This document shows positions 1 through 6,628 of a DNA stretch of 64,000 nt, one piece after another. Source of the DNA: Anaerolineae bacterium (GTDB lineage: Bacteria > Chloroflexota > Anaerolineae > Promineifilales > Promineifilaceae). Numbering within the stretch: the stretch's first letter is position 1; each line of letters opens with the position of its first letter. The notes beneath the pieces were generated by a model, which was not told the DNA's origin, ran no database searches, and saw nothing but the letters and a program-made list of their open reading frames with translations. The position numbers and the translations under genes are program-made. The stretch covers positions 1 to 64,000 of the forward strand of contig JADLAX010000003.1 in the NCBI GenBank assembly GCA_020848035.1. Reading direction: 5' to 3'.

Positions 1-153
1 GAGATAAACATCGAATTTTTTAACATTGACGAAAATGACGTCTTCTTTCTCTGAAAATCAGATCTAACTTGCATTTCTGGACGCAACTTTGTGCTTTACT
101 TCCATCGTCCAGAATATTTTTCGGATAGGTTCTAAGATATTTTCATTGTTCAT
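1..153 (-). pseudogene. possible decayed ORF, AT-rich, running off the left edge
   Basis: Reading leftward from the ATG at 153, a frame gives 29 residues starting MNNENILEPIRK, then TAG and, two codons on, TGA. The same frame then continues open to the window edge with a protein-like stretch (FSEKEDVIFVNVKKFDVYL). A GGAG ribosome-binding sequence precedes the ATG. The segment is clearly AT-rich compared with its neighbours, which suggests foreign or decaying DNA. I do not recognise a family. It may equally be non-coding. Confidence 0.25.
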
Positions 154-171
154 TATAAATTCTCCGTGTTT

Positions 172-188
172 CAGGTACAGTGTACCTG
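172..188. promoter_or_regulatory. perfect 17-bp palindrome, possible operator
   Basis: CAGGTACAGTGTACCTG is a perfect dyad around a central G. It lies about 20 bp upstream of the ATG at 153, inside the AT-rich left-edge segment. Position and symmetry suit a repressor operator, but no regulator can be assigned. Confidence 0.35.
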
Positions 189-222
189 GGTAGCTAGTTG
201 ATTTTGGGGTCTTTCGAGCTGG

Positions 223-264
223 CGTGAAACGTGAAACGTGACCAGAAGTACATCACGTTTCACG
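223..264. repeat. GTGAAAC-type inverted repeat
   Basis: Tandem CGTGAAACGTGAAACGTG faces CACGTTTCACG, forming a hairpin. The same family recurs at 44586-44638 and, inside a coding region, at 32862-32884. It lies just downstream of the stop codon of the SCO-PCu(A)C gene. Confidence 0.6.
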
Positions 265-294
265 GGTTAACAGCCCATAAATTCCCAAAAAGCG

Positions 295-1305
295 TTAATT
301 TGTTTGTTCTTGCGCCAGGTACCATTGCAGGGCGGCGGCAATGACCTCTGGGTCCGTGTCGTAGGCGAAGCTGGCGCGCAGCACGCCGTCGCGGTCCAGC
401 AGGTAAGAGCGGGTGGAATGGTCGATGGTGTAGATGGCGTCCGCCCCGCTTGCCAGACGGCGTTCGTAGTAAAAGCCGTAATCGGGCTGGATGCGGGCCA
501 GGGTGGCGTCGTCGGCGGCAAAGCCGACAAAGTCGCTGTCGAAGTGGGCCAGGTAGGTTTGCAGCTGCTCCGGCGTGTCGCGCGCGGCATCCACGCTGAT
601 GAAGATGAACGTTACCTCGGCAGCCATATCGCCCAGCGCAGCCTTGGCCTGGGTGTAATCCACCAGCGTCAGCGGGCAGAAATCGGGGCAGTGCATGTAG
701 CCAAAGAAGATGATGCGCCACTGCCCGTCCAGGTCGCTGAGACGGCCGTTTCCCCCCTTAGAACTGGGCAAGTCAAAATCCTGCACCTTCACCGGCGGAT
801 CGACCAGCTGGCCCACGTAGGTGCCCTGGGCCACGGCCGTTGCCGAGGCCACCGTCAAAGCATCCACCGCCACCTGGCGCACCTGGGCCGTCACCACCAC
901 GGTTTCACCCGAGGCAAAATGCAGCGTCAGCGGCACGGTCTGGCCTGCCAGCAGCGGCTCAGCCAACTCCATCAGCATCACGTGCAGGCCACCTTCGGCC
1001 AGCGCCACCGTCGCACCGGGGTCGATGGTGACGGCGTCCACCGGGCGCATCCGCATGATGTCGTCTTCCATTCTGGTTTCGTGCAGTTCGGCGCTGGCGG
1101 CCACGGCCGTTTCCACCCCAACCAGCTGCTGCGGGGAACGGCCGTGGTTGCTGATTTGCAGGTACGCCACACTCATCGTCTGGGCGGGCCGCACCCAGGC
1201 ACCGCTGACCACAATTGGTTCAGCCGGGTCTTGGGCGGTACAGCTGAGCAGAACGGCCGTCAGCAGCCCCAGCCACAGCAGGTAAGCGTGTTTCTGCTTC
1301 ATCAT
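295..1305 (-). CDS. PCu(A)C copper chaperone - SCO1/SenC fusion lipoprotein
   Basis: 336 aa. The N-terminus carries a lipoprotein signal with lipobox LLSC (Cys22). Residues about 32-145 form a PCu(A)C domain with the exact copper motif H-X10-M-X21-H-X-M (His75, Met86, His108, Met110). Residues about 172-335 form a thioredoxin-fold SCO domain with CPDFC (Cys206, Cys210) and a downstream copper-ligand His296. Both domains are known to deliver Cu(I) to extracytoplasmic copper enzymes, usually the CuA site of cytochrome oxidase. Here the start codon directly follows the nirK stop (TAAATG), so a role in loading copper into this NirK is a reasonable inference. Fusion of the two chaperones in one polypeptide is less usual than separate genes. 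Confidence 0.93.
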   Translation of the reverse strand: MMKQKHAYLLWLGLLTAVLLSCTAQDPAEPIVVSGAWVRPAQTMSVAYLQISNHGRSPQQLVGVETAVAASAELHETRMEDDIMRMRPVDAVTIDPGATVALAEGGLHVMLMELAEPLLAGQTVPLTLHFASGETVVVTAQVRQVAVDALTVASATAVAQGTYVGQLVDPPVKVQDFDLPSSKGGNGRLSDLDGQWRIIFFGYMHCPDFCPLTLVDYTQAKAALGDMAAEVTFIFISVDAARDTPEQLQTYLAHFDSDFVGFAADDATLARIQPDYGFYYERRLASGADAIYTIDHSTRSYLLDRDGVLRASFAYDTDPEVIAAALQWYLAQEQTN

Positions 1306-3201
1306 TTAGTGTCCTGATGCTTCCGGGAAACCGGCGCCACCAAAGATGTCCGGATTTTCCTCGCCTTCCGCGTACAAGAAGCCTACCAGGCCTCGTTCCA
1401 GGCGGCTCAGCGCATGGTCAACCAGGATGTAGCGGCCCGGCACGTCCATCGTGAACTCCACCATCGTCGCCCCACCGGGCGGCACCAGGGTCGTCTGCAC
1501 GTCGGTCAGCGGCGGCGAGGTGAGCGACGCCTGGTCGTACACCTTGTCGAAGATTTCACCGATCAGGTGCAGCGACGAGATTTTGTTGGGGCCGCCCACG
1601 CCGAAGAAGATGCGCACCGTGTCGCCCACCGCCGTGCGCATGGCATACTCGTCCAGCGTCAGCCCCCCGGCCGCGCCGTTAAAGACGTAATATTCCGGGT
1701 CCTCATCCAGCATCTTTTCGTGGCTGAAGGTGAGGTGCCCCTGGGTGCCAAACGGCTGCTCGGTGTAAATTTCACCCTGCATCACGTAAAACTCGTGGTC
1801 AACTGGCGGCAGCCCTTCTTCTGGCTCCACCAGGATGAGGCCGTACATGCCGCTGGAGATGTGGTGCGGAATGCTGGCCGTGGCGCAGTGGTAGACGTAA
1901 AGGCCAGCTTGCAGCGCTGTAAAATTGAAAGCAGACGTTTCACCCGACATCGTTTGGGTGAACTCCGCGCCGCCGCCGGGGCCGGTGACGGCGTGCAGGT
2001 CAATCGAGTGGGGCAGCACGCTTTGCATCTGGTTCTCAATGCGCAGCTCCATCGTATCGCCGACGCGCATACGCAGCATGGGGCCGGGGACCTGGCCGTC
2101 GAAGGTCATGTAGCGGAAGGTGGTGCCGTCGGCCAGCTGGCCATCCACTTCAACGGCCGTCATTTCTACCACGTGGTGCTGCGGTGTGCGGGCAGTGATG
2201 GGCGCGGGCAGGTCGGTGGGATTACGCACAATCGAAACGGCATTGGCCACGGCGGGGGAAACGGCCGTACTGCCCATGTTGTGCCCCATCATGCCATACC
2301 CGGCATCGCTCAACGATTCATCCAAAGCCGCCGCATCCCCAGAGGTGACCGCACCTTCGACACGCAGCACCCCTTCCATCCCGGCGGCGCGGTGGCCAGG
2401 CATCGAGCCGTAGTAGTTAAACAGGCCCAGTTGGTCAGCGACAAACTCCACGGTGACCGGTTCAGCGGCGGCGGCCAGCTCCCCAGAGGCTACCCCCAGC
2501 TCGTCAATGTTGAAGTCGTGCGGCGCGTCGCTGTCGTTGATGAGCGTCAGGCGCACCGTATCGCCCAGGTTCACCGGCAGTTCGGGATTCACCACGCCGT
2601 CAATCGCCCCCCCCACGCCAACAAAGGCCATCGCGTCGTCTTGTAGGGTGGTCGCCAGCTGGTATTCCACCACCGAGGGAGCCACGGCCACCTGGGGCGG
2701 CACTCCTTCCGGGTTGGCCAGGTAGGCAATGACGCTGGCCACCTCGTCAGCGGAAAGCTGGAGGTTGGGCATGGTGATGTTGTTGAATTCGGCCAGCAGT
2801 TCGGTGGCGATGGGGTCACCTTCGGCCAGCATGACGTCCGGCTCGGCAATCCAGCGGCTCAGCCAGTCGGCGTCACGTCGGGTGGCCACACCAGCCAGGT
2901 CTGGCCCCAGCCGCACGCCGCCACCCACCGAGTGGCAGGCGACACAGTTGGTCTCGAAGATGGCTTGACCCTGGGCGATGGCGGCGGCATCAAAAGCCGG
3001 CCCGGAAGCAGGCACGACGGCGGATTGATTGGGGGAAGAAACGGCCGTAACCGCCCCCTCCTTCGCCCCGAAAAACACCAGCAAGGCCACACCACCCACA
3101 CAGGCGATGACGGCCAGGGCCAGAATGACACCCATTTGCAACAGGGTGATGGGTTTTTTAAAACCGGGCAGCGCGGCTGCCTCGTTGGGTTGGGATTGCA
3201 T
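1306..3201 (-). CDS. nirK: membrane-anchored cytochrome c - cupredoxin - copper nitrite reductase fusion
   Basis: 631 aa. Reduces nitrite to nitric oxide outside the membrane. One transmembrane anchor (about 17-45) is followed by a class I cytochrome c domain with CVACH (86-90) and probable axial Met144. A first cupredoxin domain (about 175-283) keeps His228, His270 and Met275 but has Gly265 where a type 1 copper Cys would be, so it probably binds no type 1 copper. The C-terminal two-domain NirK has type 1 ligands His398, Cys439, His446/447 and Met452. Type 2 ligands are His403, His438 and His596, and catalytic Asp401 and His545 are present. The cytochrome probably feeds electrons directly to the reductase. 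The gene is preceded by an FNR-type box and followed without a gap by a copper chaperone gene. Confidence 0.93.
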   Translation of the reverse strand: MQSQPNEAAALPGFKKPITLLQMGVILALAVIACVGGVALLVFFGAKEGAVTAVSSPNQSAVVPASGPAFDAAAIAQGQAIFETNCVACHSVGGGVRLGPDLAGVATRRDADWLSRWIAEPDVMLAEGDPIATELLAEFNNITMPNLQLSADEVASVIAYLANPEGVPPQVAVAPSVVEYQLATTLQDDAMAFVGVGGAIDGVVNPELPVNLGDTVRLTLINDSDAPHDFNIDELGVASGELAAAAEPVTVEFVADQLGLFNYYGSMPGHRAAGMEGVLRVEGAVTSGDAAALDESLSDAGYGMMGHNMGSTAVSPAVANAVSIVRNPTDLPAPITARTPQHHVVEMTAVEVDGQLADGTTFRYMTFDGQVPGPMLRMRVGDTMELRIENQMQSVLPHSIDLHAVTGPGGGAEFTQTMSGETSAFNFTALQAGLYVYHCATASIPHHISSGMYGLILVEPEEGLPPVDHEFYVMQGEIYTEQPFGTQGHLTFSHEKMLDEDPEYYVFNGAAGGLTLDEYAMRTAVGDTVRIFFGVGGPNKISSLHLIGEIFDKVYDQASLTSPPLTDVQTTLVPPGGATMVEFTMDVPGRYILVDHALSRLERGLVGFLYAEGEENPDIFGGAGFPEASGH

Positions 3202-3225
3202 AGTTAACCTCCAAATGTCACACAG

Positions 3226-3304
3226 ACCCCCACCCTACCCTCCCCCTGGCAGGGGAAGGGAATCCGGCTCCCTCTCCCTCCTAGGGAGAGGGCTGGGGTG
3301 AGGG
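3226..3304. repeat. double-hairpin repeat, CCCTCACCC family
   Basis: About 80 bp made of a CCCTCCCC/GGGGAAGGG hairpin and a CCCTCTCCC/GGGAGAGGG hairpin ending in GGCTGGGGTGAGGGTA. Similar copies lie at 13081-13119 (half), 13541-13624 and 35154-35232. This copy sits in the nirK 5' leader between the predicted promoter and the start codon, so it would be transcribed as a strong stem-loop. Confidence 0.8.
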
Positions 3305-3326
3305 TAAAACCTGTTTACTTCTTTGA

Positions 3327-3369
3327 AGGTTAGGTGATTTTGCGGAAGCGTGCCTTGATCTAGATCAAG
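3327..3369 (-). promoter_or_regulatory. FNR/DNR-type operator and promoter of nirK
   Basis: CTTGATCTAGATCAAG (3354-3369) is a perfect palindrome containing TTGAT-N4-ATCAA, the consensus bound by FNR, NNR and DNR regulators. A -10-like TAACCT (3332-3327) lies so that the box centre falls about 41 bp upstream of the predicted start of transcription, the class II activator position. The box lies between the Crp/Fnr gene (stop at 3378) and nirK (start at 3201), and points to nirK as the target. Confidence 0.8.
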
Positions 3370-3377
3370 TCGCTGGC

Positions 3378-4055
3378 CTACAGCTTCGCCTGGTCGCGCA
3401 GAATGTGGAGATCGACGATGAGGATTTGCTGGCGGTCGAAGCGAATCGCGCCTGCCTGCTCCAGCACGCGCAGCGAGCGGCTGATCGATTCAGGGGTGGT
3501 GGCCAGGTGGTTGGCGATGAGGGTGCGGGTGATGGCCGGATGGCTGAGGTCGGCGCTGGCGGCTGCTTCGTGGTTGAGCAGGAAGTTGGCCAGCCGGGCG
3601 GTAACGGGGCGCAGCGCCAGGTCCTCCATGCGCCCGACGATGTGGCGCACCCGGCCCACCAGGCCGCGCAGCACGGCCAGGCAGAGCTGGTGGTCATCTT
3701 GCAGGGCCTGGGTGAAAACGGCCGTATCAATCACCCACACCGACGCTTCCGTCATGGCCATGGTGTTGACGGGGTTGGCCGCGCCGTCCAGGGCGGCCAG
3801 CTCGTTAAACGAGTCGCCCGGCCCAAAAAAGCGCAAGATGTATTCGTGGCCGTCGGGGGAGATTTTGTACGCTTTGATACGGCCGTATTCCACCGTACAC
3901 AGCCCCGCCGACGCCTCACCCTCCCAAAAGATCGCCTGGTCTGGCTGGAAGGTGCGGTGCACCGCCTGCGCCGCCAGGTGGCTGATGAAAGCATCGTCTA
4001 CGGGGGCAAAGTAGGGCAGCTGGCGCAGCAGCGCCTGCACAGAAAAGTCACTCAT
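3378..4055 (-). CDS. Crp/Fnr-family transcriptional regulator, DNR/NNR-like
   Basis: 225 aa. An N-terminal cyclic-nucleotide-binding-type beta barrel (about 10-125) is followed by the dimerisation helix and a winged helix-turn-helix (about 165-205, around TRTLIANHLATTPESISRSL). The N-terminal four-Cys cluster of FNR is absent, so an oxygen-labile iron-sulfur sensor is unlikely. NO or haem sensing as in DNR/NNR is an inference from the nirK neighbour. The start at 4055 overlaps the end of the upstream VOC gene by 8 bp, suggesting translational coupling. A perfect FNR-type box lies just after its stop, in front of nirK. Confidence 0.88.
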   Translation of the reverse strand: MSDFSVQALLRQLPYFAPVDDAFISHLAAQAVHRTFQPDQAIFWEGEASAGLCTVEYGRIKAYKISPDGHEYILRFFGPGDSFNELAALDGAANPVNTMAMTEASVWVIDTAVFTQALQDDHQLCLAVLRGLVGRVRHIVGRMEDLALRPVTARLANFLLNHEAAASADLSHPAITRTLIANHLATTPESISRSLRVLEQAGAIRFDRQQILIVDLHILRDQAKL

Positions 4056-4440
4056 CGGTTGTGTCCTCGTCGGTTGGATCGGGCGTCCACAGCTCCAGGC
4101 GGTGCCCTTCGGGGTCGGTGCAGTAACACACCTGGGCCTGCCACTTGTGCTGGATGGGCGTGGTAGCGATGCCCCGTTGTTCCAGCCCGGCTTTGCTGGC
4201 CGCCACGTCATCCACCTGCCAGGTGAGGGTGATGCCCTGCCCCTGCACGGCGTCAATCGTAGCCCGCGCCGCGTTGGCAATGCTCAGGAAGCTGGAATCA
4301 GTCAGGGCAAACTCGACAAACCAGTCATTGGCAAAGATGACGGGCAGCGCCAGCTGGTCGCGATAAAACTCGACGGTTGCCTGCCAGTGGTGGCAGTACA
4401 AGATGGTATTGGTGCGCCGGGGCGCAAGGATGGGTGTCAT
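4048..4440 (-). CDS. VOC-superfamily (glyoxalase/bleomycin resistance-like) protein
   Basis: 130 aa, a single vicinal-oxygen-chelate domain made of two beta-alpha-beta-beta-beta modules. The first module contains YCHHWQATVEFYRDQL and the second ends in TDPEGHRLELW, a typical VOC C-terminal motif with a metal-ligand Glu. Substrate unknown. It overlaps the start of the Crp/Fnr gene and is probably co-transcribed with it, although a link with denitrification is not evident from the sequence. Confidence 0.85.
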   Translation of the reverse strand: MTPILAPRRTNTILYCHHWQATVEFYRDQLALPVIFANDWFVEFALTDSSFLSIANAARATIDAVQGQGITLTWQVDDVAASKAGLEQRGIATTPIQHKWQAQVCYCTDPEGHRLELWTPDPTDEDTTDE

Positions 4441-4518
4441 ATTTCACGTCCTCGCGCTCATTTTACCTGATTCTGCGCCAGAGAGCCGCCCGCGCCTATG
4501 GACACAGCGCAAAAAACG

Positions 4519-5154
4519 CTAGAGTGCCAGATAATCCCGCCCCTGCAACCGCTCGTCGATTTTTTGCCAGATCTGGTCCAGATGCTCTTCGTAGCGAACG
4601 TAGTTGAGATTGTTGGTATCAATGGTCAGCACGGCGCTGCGAGAGAAATTGGCCGCCCATTCGTCATACAGCCGGTTGAGCTGCTCCAGGTAGGCATCGG
4701 CGATTTGCTGCTCGTAATCACGGCCGCGCTGAATGATGCGCTGGCGCAGCGTGGGCACCGATGCCTGAAGATAGATGACCAGGTGCGGCGGCGTCAGCAC
4801 CGTGGCCAGTGTCTGGTACAGGTCAAAGTAGCAGGCCCAATCTCGCTCGCTCATGTTGCCCTGCACAAACAGGTTGCGGGCAAAAATCTCGGCGTCTTCG
4901 TACACGCTGCGGTCCTGGATGATAGCATTTTGCCGCTGGAGCAGGTAGTGGTGCTGCTGCAACCGCCGCGACAAAAAAAAGACCTGCGAATGAAAGCTCC
5001 AGCGAGTCATGTCGGCGTAAAAGTCGGCCAGGTACGGGTTTTCGGCCACGGCCTCGTAGACCGGTTCCCAGCCCGTGCGCCGGGCCAGCAGGTCCACCAG
5101 GGTAGACTTGCCCACGCCGATGTTGCCCGCAATGGTGATGAAATATTTTGGCAT
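4519..5154 (-). CDS. deoxynucleoside kinase (dAdo/dGuo kinase type)
   Basis: 211 aa, the usual length for the bacterial dNK family. It phosphorylates a deoxyribonucleoside to the monophosphate in salvage. The P-loop GNIGVGKS is at residues 10-17, the QDRSVYED segment (about 78-85) contains the conserved DRS-type motif, and the LID arginines appear in RQRIIQRGRDYE (about 140). Substrate choice (dA, dG or dC) cannot be told from the sequence. It stands 35 bp downstream of the UbiA-like gene, so the two may share a transcript. Confidence 0.88.
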   Translation of the reverse strand: MPKYFITIAGNIGVGKSTLVDLLARRTGWEPVYEAVAENPYLADFYADMTRWSFHSQVFFLSRRLQQHHYLLQRQNAIIQDRSVYEDAEIFARNLFVQGNMSERDWACYFDLYQTLATVLTPPHLVIYLQASVPTLRQRIIQRGRDYEQQIADAYLEQLNRLYDEWAANFSRSAVLTIDTNNLNYVRYEEHLDQIWQKIDERLQGRDYLAL

Positions 5155-5189
5155 TTAGTGCATCCTTTTTGCCGGGATTGTACTCGGTT

Positions 5190-6065
5190 TCAGGAGAGGA
5201 GAAAGTAGCAGAATATCACCCCGGTGTACAAAAATCCGGCGGTGGTAGAGAGCAGGACCAGCCGCTCCGAACGGGGTGTTTCGGCGGAGCGCCAGAAGCG
5301 GTGCAGCAGCGCGGGCAGGCCAATCAGGCCAAACGGCAGCAAAAACCAGGGAATGGTGCCGCTGAGCACAAATACGAGGGCGATGAGGAGGCAAACGGCC
5401 GTAATCCCCCTTAACCCCCGCACCACACGCCCCTGCCCCAGCCAGGTGGTAAAGGTGCCGCCCGCCAGCCCATCCACCACAAAATCGCGCGCCTGCTGCT
5501 CCAGCTGCGCCGTCAGCGAGGCCAGGCCGAGGATGGCCAGCAGCACCCAATCGAGCAAGCCCCAACTGGCGCGAATGAGGACCATGCTCATGACGTACGG
5601 AAAGGTCTGCACAAAGAGGGCGTGGGTGAGCAAGTCCAGGCCAGGGCGCATTTTCAGGCGCAGCGGTGGCGCGGAGTAGGCCCAGGCGACCAGGCAGCTC
5701 ACCAGCCAGAGCAGCCAGCCCAGCGGACCAAACGGGGCAAAGGCGGCGGCAACGACGGCCAACAGCACCACGGAAAAAACGGCAACCAGCCAGCGGGGCG
5801 TTGGCTGCTGCACAAAAAAGTTACGCTGCGCTTTTTGCTCGTCGAGCCGGTCAAACGGGGCGTCAAAATAGTCGTTGAGGGCAAAGGCAAACCAGTAACC
5901 CACGCCGATGGCCAGAGCAAGTACGGCCGTTTCCCGCCGAATTGCGCCGTGAATGAGCAGCGGCAGCGTGGCAATGACCAGAGCCACCTGCCAGGCATCC
6001 ATGTGATTGCTGATTAATTTAAAAATGAGGGGTTTGGGTGAAATGGGTGAACGGTGTCGAGGCAT
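5190..6065 (-). CDS. UbiA-superfamily membrane prenyltransferase
   Basis: 291 aa from this start, with about eight hydrophobic segments. The first Asp-rich motif is clear (NDYFDAPFDRLDEQ, matching NDxxDxxxD). The second is shortened to RDFVVD, which is a departure from the common DxxxD loop. UbiA enzymes transfer a polyprenyl chain to an aromatic or other acceptor in the membrane. Acceptor and product are not predictable here. An alternative start at 6002 (MDAWQVAL) would remove a poorly conserved hydrophilic leader, and neither start has a strong ribosome-binding site. Confidence 0.82.
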   Translation of the reverse strand: MPRHRSPISPKPLIFKLISNHMDAWQVALVIATLPLLIHGAIRRETAVLALAIGVGYWFAFALNDYFDAPFDRLDEQKAQRNFFVQQPTPRWLVAVFSVVLLAVVAAAFAPFGPLGWLLWLVSCLVAWAYSAPPLRLKMRPGLDLLTHALFVQTFPYVMSMVLIRASWGLLDWVLLAILGLASLTAQLEQQARDFVVDGLAGGTFTTWLGQGRVVRGLRGITAVCLLIALVFVLSGTIPWFLLPFGLIGLPALLHRFWRSAETPRSERLVLLSTTAGFLYTGVIFCYFLLS

Positions 6066-6122
6066 ACGGTGCTGCGGTGAATGATAACAATTTGGGCAAA
6101 TACGGCCGTGCCGCCCCGAAAA

Positions 6123-6512
6123 TTAGTTGGCTGCGGGCGGCGCTGCGGGTAACAGGAGTTCATTCACCGTCTTAATCAGTTTATCGGGCATCACCGGCTG
6201 CGGCAAGTAGCGATCGGCCCCGGCGGCGAGACCTTCGCGAATGCTGCCGCCATCGGCCCGGGCGCTGACAATGATGATGGGCAAATCGGCCGTTTTCGGA
6301 TTCTGCCGCACCTGTTCGCAGACGGCAAACCCGTCCATGTGCGGCATCATCACGTCCAGCGTCATCAAATCAGGTACCTTGTTGTCTAGCGAAAGCAGCG
6401 CTTCTGCCCCATCGGCAGCTTCGGCCACGCCAAACCCGGCGCGCTCCAAAATCATCCGCAGCAGCTGCCGCTTCATCGGATCATCGTCTACCACCAAAAC
6501 TGAATATCCCAT
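6123..6512 (-). CDS. single-domain response regulator (CheY-like)
   Basis: 129 aa from ATG 6512. It is a stand-alone receiver domain with acidic pocket Asp10/Asp11, phospho-acceptor Asp53 (TLDVMMPHMDG) and Ser83 in the switch position. The normally invariant lysine of the YLTKP motif is replaced: the sequence reads YLPQPV, with Gln105. That lysine stabilises the phosphorylated state in CheY-type receivers, so signalling may be altered. No kinase gene is adjacent. Confidence 0.9.
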   Translation of the reverse strand: MGYSVLVVDDDPMKRQLLRMILERAGFGVAEAADGAEALLSLDNKVPDLMTLDVMMPHMDGFAVCEQVRQNPKTADLPIIIVSARADGGSIREGLAAGADRYLPQPVMPDKLIKTVNELLLPAAPPAAN

Positions 6513-6628
6513 GATCTTTCCTACCTCGGCGAAAACCATTTACCCCTCCCGGAACAGATGGTTTTCAATCTATCGCACAAATATAACAAACAAACTCGCC
6601 AGCTTGGACGTCAACTTCTACCGGGCGG

